In this document: positions 24,742-34,185 of the stretch, piece after piece
Layout: each line of letters starts with the position of its first letter
Numbering within the stretch: the stretch's first letter is position 1
From: Streptomyces fodineus
Lineage (GTDB): Bacteria > Actinomycetota > Actinomycetes > Streptomycetales > Streptomycetaceae
Reading direction: 5' to 3'
Assembly: GCF_001735805.1 (NCBI RefSeq)
Contig: NZ_CP017248.1
Coordinates: 7,936,001 to 8,000,000, forward strand
DNA: 64,000 nt
The notes under the pieces: generated by a model
Told to the model about the DNA's origin: nothing
The model's input: the letters and a program-made list of their open reading frames with translations, nothing else
Databases searched by the model: none
Made by a program: the position numbers and the translations under genes

Positions 24742-25395
24742 ATGCCGCAGCAGCGTGCCGCCGTCCGACCCCGGGTGCGCGGTACCGAGCGTTCGGTGGC
24801 GCGTCGCGCCGAACTCATCGCCATCGGGCGGAAGTTGTTCGCCGACACGTCCTACGACGCGCTGTCCATGGACGACATAGCCCGCCAGGCCCATGTCGCC
24901 AAGGGGCTGATCTACTACTACTTCCAGTCCAAGCGGGGCTACTACCTGGCGATCGTCCAGGACTCCGTCGCCGACCTGGTCACCTCCGCCGCGAGCGGCC
25001 TCGCGATGTCCGCCGTGGATCGCGTCCACCGCACCATCGACGGCTATCTGCGCTACGCCGAGCAGCATCAGGCCGCCTACCGCACCATCGTCAGCGGCGG
25101 CGTCGGCTTCGACGCCGAGGTGCACGCCATCCGGGACGGCGTGCGCGAGGCGATCATCGCCACCATCGCCGAAGGCGCCTACGGCCGCGGCGACATCGCC
25201 CCGCTGGCCCGGATGGGCCTGCTCTCCTGGGTGTGCAGTGTGGAGGGCGCGACCCTGGACTGGATCGACCGCCCCGAACTGTCCCGCGACACCATGCGCG
25301 CGCTGCTGGTGAAGACGCTCGGCGGAGCCCTGCGTGCCGTCGAGGAGCTGGACCCGGCCTACCCGGCGCCGCAGCCGGCTCGCCGCGGCGGATGA
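24742..25395 (+). CDS. TetR-family transcriptional regulator
   Basis: 217 residues. The N-terminal helix-turn-helix (residues 18-65) reads RAELIAIGRKLFADTSYDALSMDDIARQAHVAKGLIYYYF, split by the turn; GLIYYYFQSKRGYY is the recognition-helix consensus of TetR proteins. The C-terminal ligand domain has no assignable ligand. ATG 24742 is preferred to a TTG six bases earlier; the ribosome site is weak. A CATACT -10-like box lies near 24692. It is not divergent from an obvious target; the upstream small membrane protein is the nearest candidate. Confidence 0.88.
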   Translation: MPQQRAAVRPRVRGTERSVARRAELIAIGRKLFADTSYDALSMDDIARQAHVAKGLIYYYFQSKRGYYLAIVQDSVADLVTSAASGLAMSAVDRVHRTIDGYLRYAEQHQAAYRTIVSGGVGFDAEVHAIRDGVREAIIATIAEGAYGRGDIAPLARMGLLSWVCSVEGATLDWIDRPELSRDTMRALLVKTLGGALRAVEELDPAYPAPQPARRGG

Positions 25396-25450
25396 CACAC
25401 GGGGAGCGGAGGCTCGTGGTCCCCCGCTCCCGAGTGCCCCCGGCACGGGG

Positions 25451-26683
<1,233 letters not shown>

Positions 26684-26753
26684 CGGTGTCTCCTCCTGGG
26701 GGAGAGGGGAAGGCGCGCCGGTTGGCATGAACGCGGTAAAGCGTTGGTCATGC

Positions 26754-26797
26754 ACGGTAGGAGGACTAGACCACTGCGTCAATGGTTCGGACCAATT
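26754..26797 (-). promoter_or_regulatory. Chitinase promoter with two DasR-like repeats
   Basis: Minus strand: -35 TTGACG (26782-26777), 17-base spacer, -10 TACCGT (26759-26754), about 70 bp before the start codon. AGTGGTCTAGTCCTCC (26775-26760) lies in the spacer. ATTGGTCCGAACCATT (26797-26782) lies upstream of and touching the -35. The pair is the direct-repeat architecture described for Streptomyces chitinase genes and matches the DasR consensus partly (11-12 of 16 positions each). Confidence 0.75.
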
Positions 26798-27016
26798 TCG
26801 AGGTCGTGGGCCGGGTCCGACTGGATTCTTGAAGTAAGCGGTCGTTAACTGGTGACGGGAGGTCGCTGATCGGGCATACTCACAGCGCACAGCCGCTGGT
26901 CAGCCGCTTCCGAGACCCGGGAGAGGGCGCCTTCGGCCATCCGGAAAGACCAGGCGGAGCCGCCCCCACCCCCAGGGCCAGACCGCCGGTGCCCGACCAG
27001 GGAGGAGACCGACGCC

Positions 27017-28189
27017 ATGTCCGACCGCGACCCGCAGCCGGTGGAGCGTCAGCTGCCGACGGAGGAGGCGCGGGATCTGCTCGCGCTCGTCCGGGACATC
27101 GCCCAGCGCGAGATAGCGCCGAAGGCCGCCGAGGAGGAGGACGCGGGACGCTTCCCGCGCGAGGTCTTCACCCTGTTGTCGGAATCGGGCCTGCTGGGCC
27201 TTCCGTACGACTCCGAGTACGGCGGCGGTGACCAGCCCTACGAGGTCTACCTCCAGGTCCTGGAGGAGCTGGCCGCGGCCCGGCTCACCGTGGGCCTCGG
27301 CGTCAGCGTGCACACCCTCGCCGCCTACGGCCTCGCCGCCTACGGGACCAAGCAGCAGCAGGTCGAGCATCTGCCCGCCATGCTCGGCGGCGGCCTGCTC
27401 GGCGCCTACTGCCTCTCCGAGCCGTCCTCGGGCTCCGACGCGGCCTCACTGCGCACCAAGGCCGTCCGGGACGGCGACGCGTGGGTGATCGACGGCACCA
27501 AGGCCTGGATCACGCACGGTGGCATCGCCGACTTCTACACCGTGATGGCCCGCACCGGTGAGGAGGGCCCGCGCGGGATCACCGCCTTCCTCGTCCCCGG
27601 GGACACCCCGGGTCTGAGCGCGGCGTCGCCCGAGAAGAAGATGGGCATGAAGGGATCGCCCACCGCCCAGGTCCACTTCGACGGCGTCCGGGTCGGCGAC
27701 GACCGGCGGATCGGCGAGGAGGGCCAGGGCTTCTTCATCGCCCTGTCCGCCCTGGACGCCGGGCGGCTCGGTATCGCCGCCTGCGCCATCGGCCTCGCCC
27801 AGGCCGCACTGGACGAGGCGGTCGGCTATGCCACCCAGCGCCGGCAGTTCGGCCGTCCCATCGCAGACTTCCAGGGCCTGCGCTTCATGATCGCCGACAT
27901 GGCCACCCAGATCGAGGCCGGCCGCGCGCTCTACCTCGCGGCGGCCCGGCTGCGCGACGCCGGCAAGCCGTTCGCCAAGCAGGCCGCCATGGCGAAGCTG
28001 CACTGCACCGACACGGCCATGAAGGTCACCACGGACGCCGTGCAGATACTCGGCGGCTACGGCTACACCGCCGACTTCCCGGCCGAGCGCTATATGCGCG
28101 AGGCCAAGGTCCTGCAGATCGTCGAGGGTACCAACCAGATCCAGCGGATGGTCATCGCCCGTCACGTGGCGGGACCCGAAGCTCGCTGA
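27017..28189 (+). CDS. Acyl-CoA dehydrogenase
   Basis: FAD-dependent acyl-CoA dehydrogenase, 390 residues with the usual three domains. Seen: GAYCLSEPSSGSDAASL (about residues 128-144) and KAWITHGGIADFYTVM (FAD/substrate loop), RRQFGRPIADFQGLRFMIADM (start of the C-terminal helical domain) and ILGGYGYTADFPAERYMREAKVLQIVEGTNQIQR near the end, where the Glu before GTNQ is the catalytic base. ATG 27017 has GGGAGGAG at about 27000. Chain-length preference is not readable. With the nearby APH-type kinase it recalls the ACAD10/11 partnership in 4-hydroxyacid catabolism (inference). Its 3' end overlaps a minus-strand small gene by 38 bp. Confidence 0.92.
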   Translation: MSDRDPQPVERQLPTEEARDLLALVRDIAQREIAPKAAEEEDAGRFPREVFTLLSESGLLGLPYDSEYGGGDQPYEVYLQVLEELAAARLTVGLGVSVHTLAAYGLAAYGTKQQQVEHLPAMLGGGLLGAYCLSEPSSGSDAASLRTKAVRDGDAWVIDGTKAWITHGGIADFYTVMARTGEEGPRGITAFLVPGDTPGLSAASPEKKMGMKGSPTAQVHFDGVRVGDDRRIGEEGQGFFIALSALDAGRLGIAACAIGLAQAALDEAVGYATQRRQFGRPIADFQGLRFMIADMATQIEAGRALYLAAARLRDAGKPFAKQAAMAKLHCTDTAMKVTTDAVQILGGYGYTADFPAERYMREAKVLQIVEGTNQIQRMVIARHVAGPEAR

Positions 28190-28394
28190 ACTGCCCCGTG
28201 AGGACCGTCGGGGCCGCCAGCCTGATCCACTCCGGGTCGTGGCGGCCCGGCAGGGTCCGTCCCCGGTCGGCCCAGGTCCGCATGAGGTCGCGGTAGATCG
28301 GCGGGTCCTGCGGCACCGGCGGCGGAACCGATTCTGCGGGGCGCGGGACGAAGATGCGGCGCTGACGCCCGGTGACCGAGTACGTGGGGGTCAT
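28152..28394 (-). CDS. Small basic hypothetical protein
   Basis: 80 residues, no known family. It is Pro/Arg-rich with a distinctive middle (VPPPVPQDPPIYRDLMRTWADRGR, split at the Pro run) and HDPEWIRLAAP. It reads as a real protein: balanced composition, few rare codons and a recognisable helix at residues 33-45. The start ATG ends at 28394; the upstream ribosome site is weak. It lies between and antisense to the 3' end of the acyl-CoA dehydrogenase and is divergent from the next gene, sharing the palindrome-bearing region 28395-28531. Confidence 0.55.
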   Translation of the reverse strand: MTPTYSVTGRQRRIFVPRPAESVPPPVPQDPPIYRDLMRTWADRGRTLPGRHDPEWIRLAAPTVLTGQFSELRVPPRDGR

Positions 28395-28492
28395 GCCTGG
28401 GCAACGCGGCAGTGCCCGGTCAGGTCACCGCCCGGCGGAATCGAGCGTCAGTTCAGGCGTGTCCGGTTCCCGCTCTGGCCTCCTCAGGTCAT

Positions 28493-28507
28493 CTGACGTA
28501 CCGTCAG
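28493..28507. promoter_or_regulatory. Perfect palindrome CTGACG-TAC-CGTCAG
   Basis: Six-base arms around three bases, 25 bp before the GTG start at 28532, inside a divergent intergenic region. The size and symmetry fit a TetR-family operator. TetR sites of the TGACG-N3-CGTCA type are familiar near actinobacterial lipid genes, but the regulator here is unknown. Confidence 0.5.
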
Positions 28508-28531
28508 CCGACCATCGTTCAGGGGGTGTCC

Positions 28532-29632
28532 GTGGCCGACGACCGTCCCGTACCGCTCGACGAGTACCCCGTGCACCAGGTGCCGCTGTCCATGAAGCAC
28601 GTGGCGACCGGCGACCGGAACGCCTACGACCGCTGCATCTTCCATGTCTTCGACCACGCCGAACGCGCCCTGCTCATCCTCGGCCTCGGCGTCTACCCCA
28701 ACCTGGGCGTGACCGACGCCTACGCCACCCTGCGCACCGGGGACACCCTGCACGCCGTCCGTGCCTCGGACGCCCTGAGGGAGGACCGGATGCGGCTCGC
28801 CGTCGGGCCGCTGCGCATCGAGGTCTCGCGCCCGCTGCGGGAACTGCGCCTGATCTGCGAGGACGAGCAGCTGTCGTACGACCTCACCTGGACGGCCGCC
28901 TTCCCCGCCCTCTGGGAGCCGCACCACCTGCAGCGCCGGGGCGACCGGCTCACCCTGGAGGGCCGCCGCTTCGTCCAGGCGGGCACCGCTCAGGGCGTCA
29001 TCCGGGCCGGGGGCGAGGAGTTCCGGGTCACCGCGGACGACTGGACCGGTACCCGGGACCGCAGCTGGGGCGTGCGGCCGGTGCCGGGCGAGGACGGCGG
29101 GCGGCTCGCCGCGGACCACCCCACCGAGGGCTTCCACTGGATCTGGTGCCCGGTCCGCTTCGAGGACCGCTTCCTGATGGTCGTCACCCAGGAGGACGCC
29201 GACGGCTACCGCTCCCTGAACGACGCCACCCTGGCCCGCCCCGGCCACCGCGACCGCCAACTGGGCTGGCCGCAGGTCGAGATCGGCTACCGCTCCGGCA
29301 CCCGCCACCCGGAACGCGCGGTCATCCATCTGGGGGACGCCCGGGAGCCGCGGAAGCTCGACGTCGAGATCCTCGCCTCCTCACCGCTCGCGCTCGGCGC
29401 GGGCTATCCGCCGGCGGACGACTGGCAGCACGGGACCTGGCGGGGCCCCGGCTGGACCGACCGGCGCACCTACGACATGACCCTGCCGCACCCCCTGGCC
29501 GGTTACGGCGTCACCGACCACTCCGCCCGCTTCCGGTTCGACGGGCGGACCGGGCACGGCATCTTCGAGCACGGCTCGTTCGGCCGGCACGACCCGAGCG
29601 GCTTCACCGGCTTCGACTCGGTCGCGCCCTGA
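28532..29632 (+). CDS. Beta-rich hypothetical protein (DUF7064/CrtC-like)
   Basis: 366 residues, no certain family. The pattern of repeated beta strands, Trp/Arg-rich turns (LTWTAAFPALWEPHH, DDWTGTRDRSWGVRP, GFHWIWCPVRFEDRF) and a DRSWGxR motif resembles the lipocalin-like hydratase/CrtC and DUF7064 proteins often found beside steroid or lipid genes. I cannot assign a reaction. GTG 28532 follows AGGGGG; an upstream in-frame start at 28412 would cross the palindrome. An APH-type kinase gene follows, and tandem repeats begin at its stop codon. Confidence 0.65.
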   Translation: MADDRPVPLDEYPVHQVPLSMKHVATGDRNAYDRCIFHVFDHAERALLILGLGVYPNLGVTDAYATLRTGDTLHAVRASDALREDRMRLAVGPLRIEVSRPLRELRLICEDEQLSYDLTWTAAFPALWEPHHLQRRGDRLTLEGRRFVQAGTAQGVIRAGGEEFRVTADDWTGTRDRSWGVRPVPGEDGGRLAADHPTEGFHWIWCPVRFEDRFLMVVTQEDADGYRSLNDATLARPGHRDRQLGWPQVEIGYRSGTRHPERAVIHLGDAREPRKLDVEILASSPLALGAGYPPADDWQHGTWRGPGWTDRRTYDMTLPHPLAGYGVTDHSARFRFDGRTGHGIFEHGSFGRHDPSGFTGFDSVAP

Positions 29633-29721
29633 GACATCGGTCGCGCCCTGCGGCATCGGTCCCACCGTGCGGCATCGGTTCCGCCCGGAGACGTCGGCCG
29701 CCCCCTGAGACATCGGTCGTA
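29627..29721. repeat. Five tandem copies of a 19-bp unit
   Basis: Units start at 29627, 29646, 29665, 29684 and 29703, each 19 bp, with consensus CCCTGAGACATCGGTCGCG. The core CATCGGT is kept in four of five. The last nine bases of the unit also match the end of the upstream coding sequence (TCGGTCGCG at 29618-29626). The stop codon of that gene lies in unit 1. The array ends 20 bp before the next start codon. Confidence 0.9.
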
Positions 29722-29741
29722 CCCCCGAGGGAGGAGCCCGC

Positions 29742-30839
29742 ATGGCCACGGCACCGCGCCCCCGCACCACCACCCGCGACCCGGAAGACCTGACCCGCCG
29801 CCTCACCGTCTGGCTCGGCACCAGGCTCCCCGGAGCCAAGGCGACCGGCGTCACCGTCCCGGCCCCCAACGGCATGTCCAGCGAGACCCTGCTGTTCGAC
29901 ATCGAGCACCCCGAAACACCTTGCAGCGCCTGTGCGTTGCGGCTGGCGGCGGACCCGGCGGCGTACACCGTCTTCCCCGAGTACGACATGGCCCGCCAGT
30001 ACCGCACCCTGTGCCTGGTGGCCGAGCGCACGGACGTGCCCGTACCCCGCGTGCTGTGGCTGGAGGAGGACCCGGGCCCGCTCGGGGCGCCGTTCTTCGT
30101 CATGGAGCGGGTCGCCGGACGTGTGCCGCCGGATGTCATGCCGTACACCTACGAGGGCAGCTGGCTGCACGGCGCGAGTGACGCCGAGCGCGAGCACCTG
30201 GAGGCCGCGACCGTCGGACTGCTGGCGCGCCTGCACGACCAAGTGCCGCTTGCCGAAGCCCGGTTTCTCGCCTCGCCCGGCCCGGGAGACCCACTGCGCC
30301 GGCATGTGACGGCCCAACGCGCCTACTACGCCTGGGTGATCGACGGCCGGCCCCGCTCACCCCTCATCGAGGCCGCCTTCGACCGCCTGGAGCAGCTGTG
30401 GCCGCGCGAGGCGGGCGAACCCGTCCTCAGCTGGGGCGACGCGCGCATCGGGAACGTCGTCTACGACGGTTTCGACCCCGTCGCCGTCCTGGACTGGGAG
30501 ATGGCGGCGCTCGCCCCGCGCGAGGTCGACCTCGGCTGGACCGTCTATCTGCACCGCTTCTTCCACGACCTCGCGGTCGCCTCCGGACAGGCCGGACTGC
30601 CGGACTTCCTGCGCCGCGACCGCGTCGAGGCCCGCTACGCGCTCCTGACCGGACACACCCCGCGCGACATGGACTTCCACACCCTCTACGCCGCCCTGCG
30701 GCACGCGATCGTCATGCTGCGCATCGCCTACCGCCAGGCGCACTTCGGCGAGGTCGCCGTACCGGCGGACCCGGACACGCTGATCCTGCACCACGACAGC
30801 CTGCGCGCCATGGTGCAGGGCACCTACTGGATGCGGTGA
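29742..30839 (+). CDS. APH-family kinase (ACAD10/11-type phosphotransferase)
   Basis: Aminoglycoside-phosphotransferase-fold kinase, 365 residues. Family motifs: the N-terminal nucleotide-binding lobe with VPVPRVLWLEEDPGPLGAPFFVMERVAG (split by the Pro turn), LSWGDARIGNVVYDG (catalytic loop, Asp in WGDAR and Asn in GN) and VAVLDWEMAALAPREVDLGW (metal-binding DWE/D). This close agreement with the kinase domain of ACAD10/ACAD11 suggests phosphorylation of a hydroxyacyl-CoA or similar lipid rather than drug resistance. ATG 29742 follows GGGAGGAG. It has two CxxC-like cysteines at about residues 61-64. Confidence 0.85.
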   Translation: MATAPRPRTTTRDPEDLTRRLTVWLGTRLPGAKATGVTVPAPNGMSSETLLFDIEHPETPCSACALRLAADPAAYTVFPEYDMARQYRTLCLVAERTDVPVPRVLWLEEDPGPLGAPFFVMERVAGRVPPDVMPYTYEGSWLHGASDAEREHLEAATVGLLARLHDQVPLAEARFLASPGPGDPLRRHVTAQRAYYAWVIDGRPRSPLIEAAFDRLEQLWPREAGEPVLSWGDARIGNVVYDGFDPVAVLDWEMAALAPREVDLGWTVYLHRFFHDLAVASGQAGLPDFLRRDRVEARYALLTGHTPRDMDFHTLYAALRHAIVMLRIAYRQAHFGEVAVPADPDTLILHHDSLRAMVQGTYWMR

Positions 30840-30845
30840 GCCGGC

Positions 30846-31280
30846 TCAGGCGGCCTGGCGGCGCATCGCCGGCACGCGCATCGGGCGCGAACCCGGGCCG
30901 CCGACGTGCGAGAAGGGCTGCGTCCGCCAGTCAAGGCCCTGGGGGAGCGTCAGCAGCAGGGCGGTGTCCTGCTCCTGCGGCTCGACGGTCTCGTCCGCGG
31001 GGCGGGCGTCGGCCGCCGCACGGCCCGTACCCGCACAGACCGTGAGCCCGAACGGATTCCACGGCGAGGCGCACAGCGCGTGCTCGGGCAGGACCACCTC
31101 GTCCGCCAGCAGGGCGATCGGCTGGGCGCAGTCCGGGCAGACCACCCGGTACATCTCGAAGGTGTCGTAGGCGTCCGGTTCCTCGTCGAGGGCGTCGGGT
31201 TCGACGCCCTCCGGCTCGGGCTCGGCGACCTGCTGCTGCCGCTTGGACGCGGATCGACCAGGGCGATGGACACTCTGCAT
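30846..31280 (-). CDS. Conserved hypothetical protein with CxxC motif
   Basis: 144 residues of unknown function. Basic N-terminus, an acidic middle (EPEPEGVEPDALDEEPDAYD), then EMYRVVCPDCAQPIALLADEVVLPEHALCASPWNPFG, in which CPDC and a later Cys could bind zinc. The C-terminus is LDWRTQPFSHVGG. The ATG ending at 31280 follows AGGGGGAGAG, a very good ribosome site. The stop lies 6 bp from the convergent kinase gene. It is divergent from the Lrp regulator. Confidence 0.72.
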   Translation of the reverse strand: MQSVHRPGRSASKRQQQVAEPEPEGVEPDALDEEPDAYDTFEMYRVVCPDCAQPIALLADEVVLPEHALCASPWNPFGLTVCAGTGRAAADARPADETVEPQEQDTALLLTLPQGLDWRTQPFSHVGGPGSRPMRVPAMRRQAA

Positions 31281-31406
31281 GGGACTCTCCCCCTAAGGCT
31301 GGGCCGTGAAGGCGCTGCGGCCTCGACCACAGCAAGCACTTCCCGTCCGCTCTCGGCGGTAATCACGAGAACATCACGGAGCCGGTTCCAGCTGTGTGGC
31401 GTTCGT

Positions 31407-31419
31407 CACATGCCATGTG
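31407..31419. promoter_or_regulatory. Palindrome CACATG-C-CATGTG upstream of the Lrp gene
   Basis: Perfect six-base arms around one base in the 244-bp divergent region. Size and position suit an Lrp/AsnC operator for autoregulation. A TAGGTT -10-like box at 31511-31516 lies only about 9 bases before the Lrp ATG (31525), and there is no ribosome site, suggesting a leaderless mRNA. Confidence 0.4.
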
Positions 31420-31524
31420 CAGGTGCGAACTGCGGGCCTTATGCGCCGCTTTTTGTATCGAACCGGCGATGACCTGCGCTCTCGGCTATCCCAGGAGATC
31501 AAGCGCACTGTAGGTTTTGGCGCC

Positions 31525-31965
31525 ATGGAGGAGCTGGACCGACAGATCGTGCAGCTGCTCGTCAAGGACGGGCGGATGAGCTACACAGACCTGGGCAAGG
31601 CCACGGGCCTGTCCACGTCGGCCGTGCACCAGCGGGTGCGCAGGCTGGAACAGCGTGGCGTCATCCGCGGCTACGCCGCGGTGGTCGACCCCGAGGCCGT
31701 CGGGCTGCCGCTCACCGCGTTCATCTCGGTGAAACCGTTCGACCCCAGCGCCCCCGACGACATCTCCGACCGCCTCGCCGGAGTCCCCGAGATCGAGGCC
31801 TGCCACAGCGTCGCGGGCGACGAGAACTACATCCTCAAGGTCCGGGTGGCGACCCCGCACGAACTGGAGGAACTGCTGGCGAGGCTGCGGAGCCTGGCCG
31901 GTGTGTCGACGCGTACGACGGTGGTTCTGTCGACGCCGTACGAGGCACGGCCACCCCGGATCTGA
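31525..31965 (+). CDS. Lrp/AsnC-family transcriptional regulator
   Basis: 146 residues, standard Lrp length. The N-terminal winged helix (residues 1-55) includes LDRQIVQLLVKDGRMSYTDLGKATGLSTSAVHQRVRRLE, split at the turn, and the C-terminal RAM domain (65-140) reads GLPLTAFISVKPFDPSAPDDI...GDENYILKVRVATPHELEELL. It probably binds an amino acid and autoregulates. No Shine-Dalgarno precedes the ATG at 31525. An amidohydrolase gene follows 70 bp downstream and may be a target. Confidence 0.92.
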   Translation: MEELDRQIVQLLVKDGRMSYTDLGKATGLSTSAVHQRVRRLEQRGVIRGYAAVVDPEAVGLPLTAFISVKPFDPSAPDDISDRLAGVPEIEACHSVAGDENYILKVRVATPHELEELLARLRSLAGVSTRTTVVLSTPYEARPPRI

Positions 31966-32035
31966 CGACCGCGCGGGGTGCGCTGCGGGCGCCCCGAGTA
32001 CAGCCGGCGCCGGCCGGGGCGGGAAACTGTCCGCT

Positions 32036-33649
32036 ATGAGCGACCGCACCGCCGACCCCGAGCCCCCCAAGACCGTCCTCCTGCGCCGAGGCGAGGTCCA
32101 CAGCCCCGCCGACCCCTTCGCCACGGCGATGGTCGTGGAGGCCGGCCACGTCGCCTGGGTCGGCTCCGAGGGCGCCGCCGACGCCTTCGCCGACGGCGTG
32201 GACGAGGTGATCGACCTCGACGGCGCCCTGGTCACCCCGGCCTTCACCGACGCCCATGTGCACACCACCGCCACCGGCCTCGCCCTGACCGGCCTCGACC
32301 TGTGCGACGCGCCCTCCCTGGACGCCGCCCTCGCCCTGGTCCGCGACTTCGCCGCCGCCCGCCCACACGACCGCGTCCTGCTGGGCCACGGCTGGGACGC
32401 CGCCCGCTGGCCCGGCGGGCGTCCGCCGACGCGCGCCGAACTCGACGAGGCCACCGGCGGCCGCCCGCTGTACCTCTCCCGCATCGACGTGCACTCGGCG
32501 GTCGTCACCACGGCCCTGCTGGACCTGGTCCCCGGCGACGTTTCCCGCGAGGACGCCCCGCTGACCCGCGAGGCCCATCACGTCGTTCGCGAGACCGCGT
32601 TGGCCGCCGTCACCCCCGCCCAGCGCGCCGAGGCCCAGCGCACCGCCCTCGCGCACGCGGCCTCCCTCGGCATCGGCTCGGTGCACGAGTGCGGAGGGCC
32701 GCAGATCTCCTCCGAGGACGACTTCACCGGCCTGCTGCGGCTCGCCGCCGAGGTGCCCGGCCCGCGTGTCGTCGGCTACTGGGCCGAACAGGACGTCGAC
32801 CGGGCCCGGGAACTGGGCGCCGTCGGTGCCGCGGGCGACCTCTTCGCCGACGGCGCGCTCGGCTCGCACACCGCCTGCCTGCACCAGCCGTACGCCGACG
32901 CCGGCCACGCCGGCGCCGCCTACCTGGACGCCGAGGCCGTCGCGGCCCATGTGGTCGCCTGCACCGAGGCGGGCCTGCAGGCGGGCTTCCACGCCATCGG
33001 GGACGCCGCCCTGAGCGCCGTCGTGGAGGGCGTACGCGCCGCCGCGGAGAAGCTCGGCCTGGCCCGGATCCGCGCCGCCCGCCATCGCGTCGAGCACGCC
33101 GAGATGCTCACCCCCGAGACCGTCGCCGCCTTCGCCGAGCTGGGCCTGATCGCCTCCGTGCAGCCCGCCTTCGACGCACTGTGGGGCGGCGCGGAGGGCA
33201 TGTACGCCCGGCGACTGGGCGTCGAACGCGCCCGCACCCTCAACCCCTTCGCGGCCCTGCTGCGCGCCGGTGTGCCGCTCGCCTTCGGCTCCGACAGCCC
33301 GGTCACCCCGCTCGACCCGTGGGGCACGGTCCGCGCCGCCGCCTTCCACCACACGCCCGAGCACCGGGTCTCCGTCCGCGCCGCGTTCACCGCGCACACG
33401 CGCGGCGGCTGGCGGGCCGTGGGCCGGGACGACGCGGGCGTCCTGGTGCCGGGCGCGCCCGCCGACTACGCGGTCTGGCGCACCGACGAGCTGGTCGTAC
33501 AGGCCCCCGACGACCGGGTGGCCCGCTGGTCGACCGACCCGCGCTCCGGGACGCCCGGCCTGCCCGACCTCACCCCGGGCCACGACCTGCCGGTCTGCCT
33601 GCGCACCGTGGTGGGCGGACGGACGGTGTTCGTACGGCCGGGCGAGTGA
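32036..33649 (+). CDS. YtcJ-like amidohydrolase
   Basis: Metal-dependent amidohydrolase of the AmidoHydro_3/YtcJ group, 537 residues. TPAFTDAHVHTTATG (about residues 76-90) carries the HxH metal ligands, FHAIGDAA (about 318-325) the distal His/Asp, RHRVEHAEML the next His, and FGSDSPVTPLDPW the C-terminal metal Asp. The substrate is unknown; family members act on cyclic or aryl amides and hydantoin-like compounds. I chose the ATG at 32036; an open frame extends to 31901 but overlaps the Lrp gene. No strong ribosome site. Confidence 0.87.
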   Translation: MSDRTADPEPPKTVLLRRGEVHSPADPFATAMVVEAGHVAWVGSEGAADAFADGVDEVIDLDGALVTPAFTDAHVHTTATGLALTGLDLCDAPSLDAALALVRDFAAARPHDRVLLGHGWDAARWPGGRPPTRAELDEATGGRPLYLSRIDVHSAVVTTALLDLVPGDVSREDAPLTREAHHVVRETALAAVTPAQRAEAQRTALAHAASLGIGSVHECGGPQISSEDDFTGLLRLAAEVPGPRVVGYWAEQDVDRARELGAVGAAGDLFADGALGSHTACLHQPYADAGHAGAAYLDAEAVAAHVVACTEAGLQAGFHAIGDAALSAVVEGVRAAAEKLGLARIRAARHRVEHAEMLTPETVAAFAELGLIASVQPAFDALWGGAEGMYARRLGVERARTLNPFAALLRAGVPLAFGSDSPVTPLDPWGTVRAAAFHHTPEHRVSVRAAFTAHTRGGWRAVGRDDAGVLVPGAPADYAVWRTDELVVQAPDDRVARWSTDPRSGTPGLPDLTPGHDLPVCLRTVVGGRTVFVRPGE

Positions 33650-34185
33650 TCTACGGGCGGGGCGCCGCTGTGATCGGTCGCCGCCGCTCCGCCGCCCGAC
33701 CTGCGCATCCTCAGTGGCAACCGGGTCGTCCAGGCCGTCTTCGCAGGTCAGAGGGCTGTTGACAGTCGACGGCCGAGGGCCGGTAGGTTCGTCCGAGTCC
33801 ACCACCGGACGCCCGAGCGGGGAGCGTTCACGCAACTCGGCGCGGCGCCGCTGGGTCAGGGACGGTGTGTCGCACCGGAGCACCGTCGCTGGGAGCCAGG
33901 CTCAGCGCCCGCGCCGCCGAGGGAACGTTCCGGCCGGTCGGCAAGGTGTGACCCGGGTGGGGCCCGTGCGCTCAGTAGACAACGGCTCTCGGTCGATCCG
34001 CAGCCAGCGGGTCCCAGGTCGGCCCGAAGGGCGCCGGGCCCCCATCCGCCGCGGTGAGCGGGTGCCGAAAGAGGTGTTCTTACCCCACTCTTGTGGAATC
34101 GACACCCCCATGCGAACGCCCCGTGCCGTCTTCCCGCGCGGTGACCACTATGGTGGACCCCTGCGTACGACCAGAAGGGGCAGCA
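33650..34185. other. 536-bp region without a supported gene, upstream of the mannosyltransferase
   Basis: A -35-like TTGACA (33759-33764) and TAGGTT (33784-33789), spaced 19 bases, could start a transcript with a leader of about 390 nt. Short open frames on both strands lack ribosome sites and family resemblance. A long 5' leader or a small RNA is possible. Confidence 0.35.

Noticed and set aside
29742..30839. Aminoglycoside resistance kinase
   Set aside because: Motifs match the ACAD10/11-type kinase group, and the neighbours are lipid genes.
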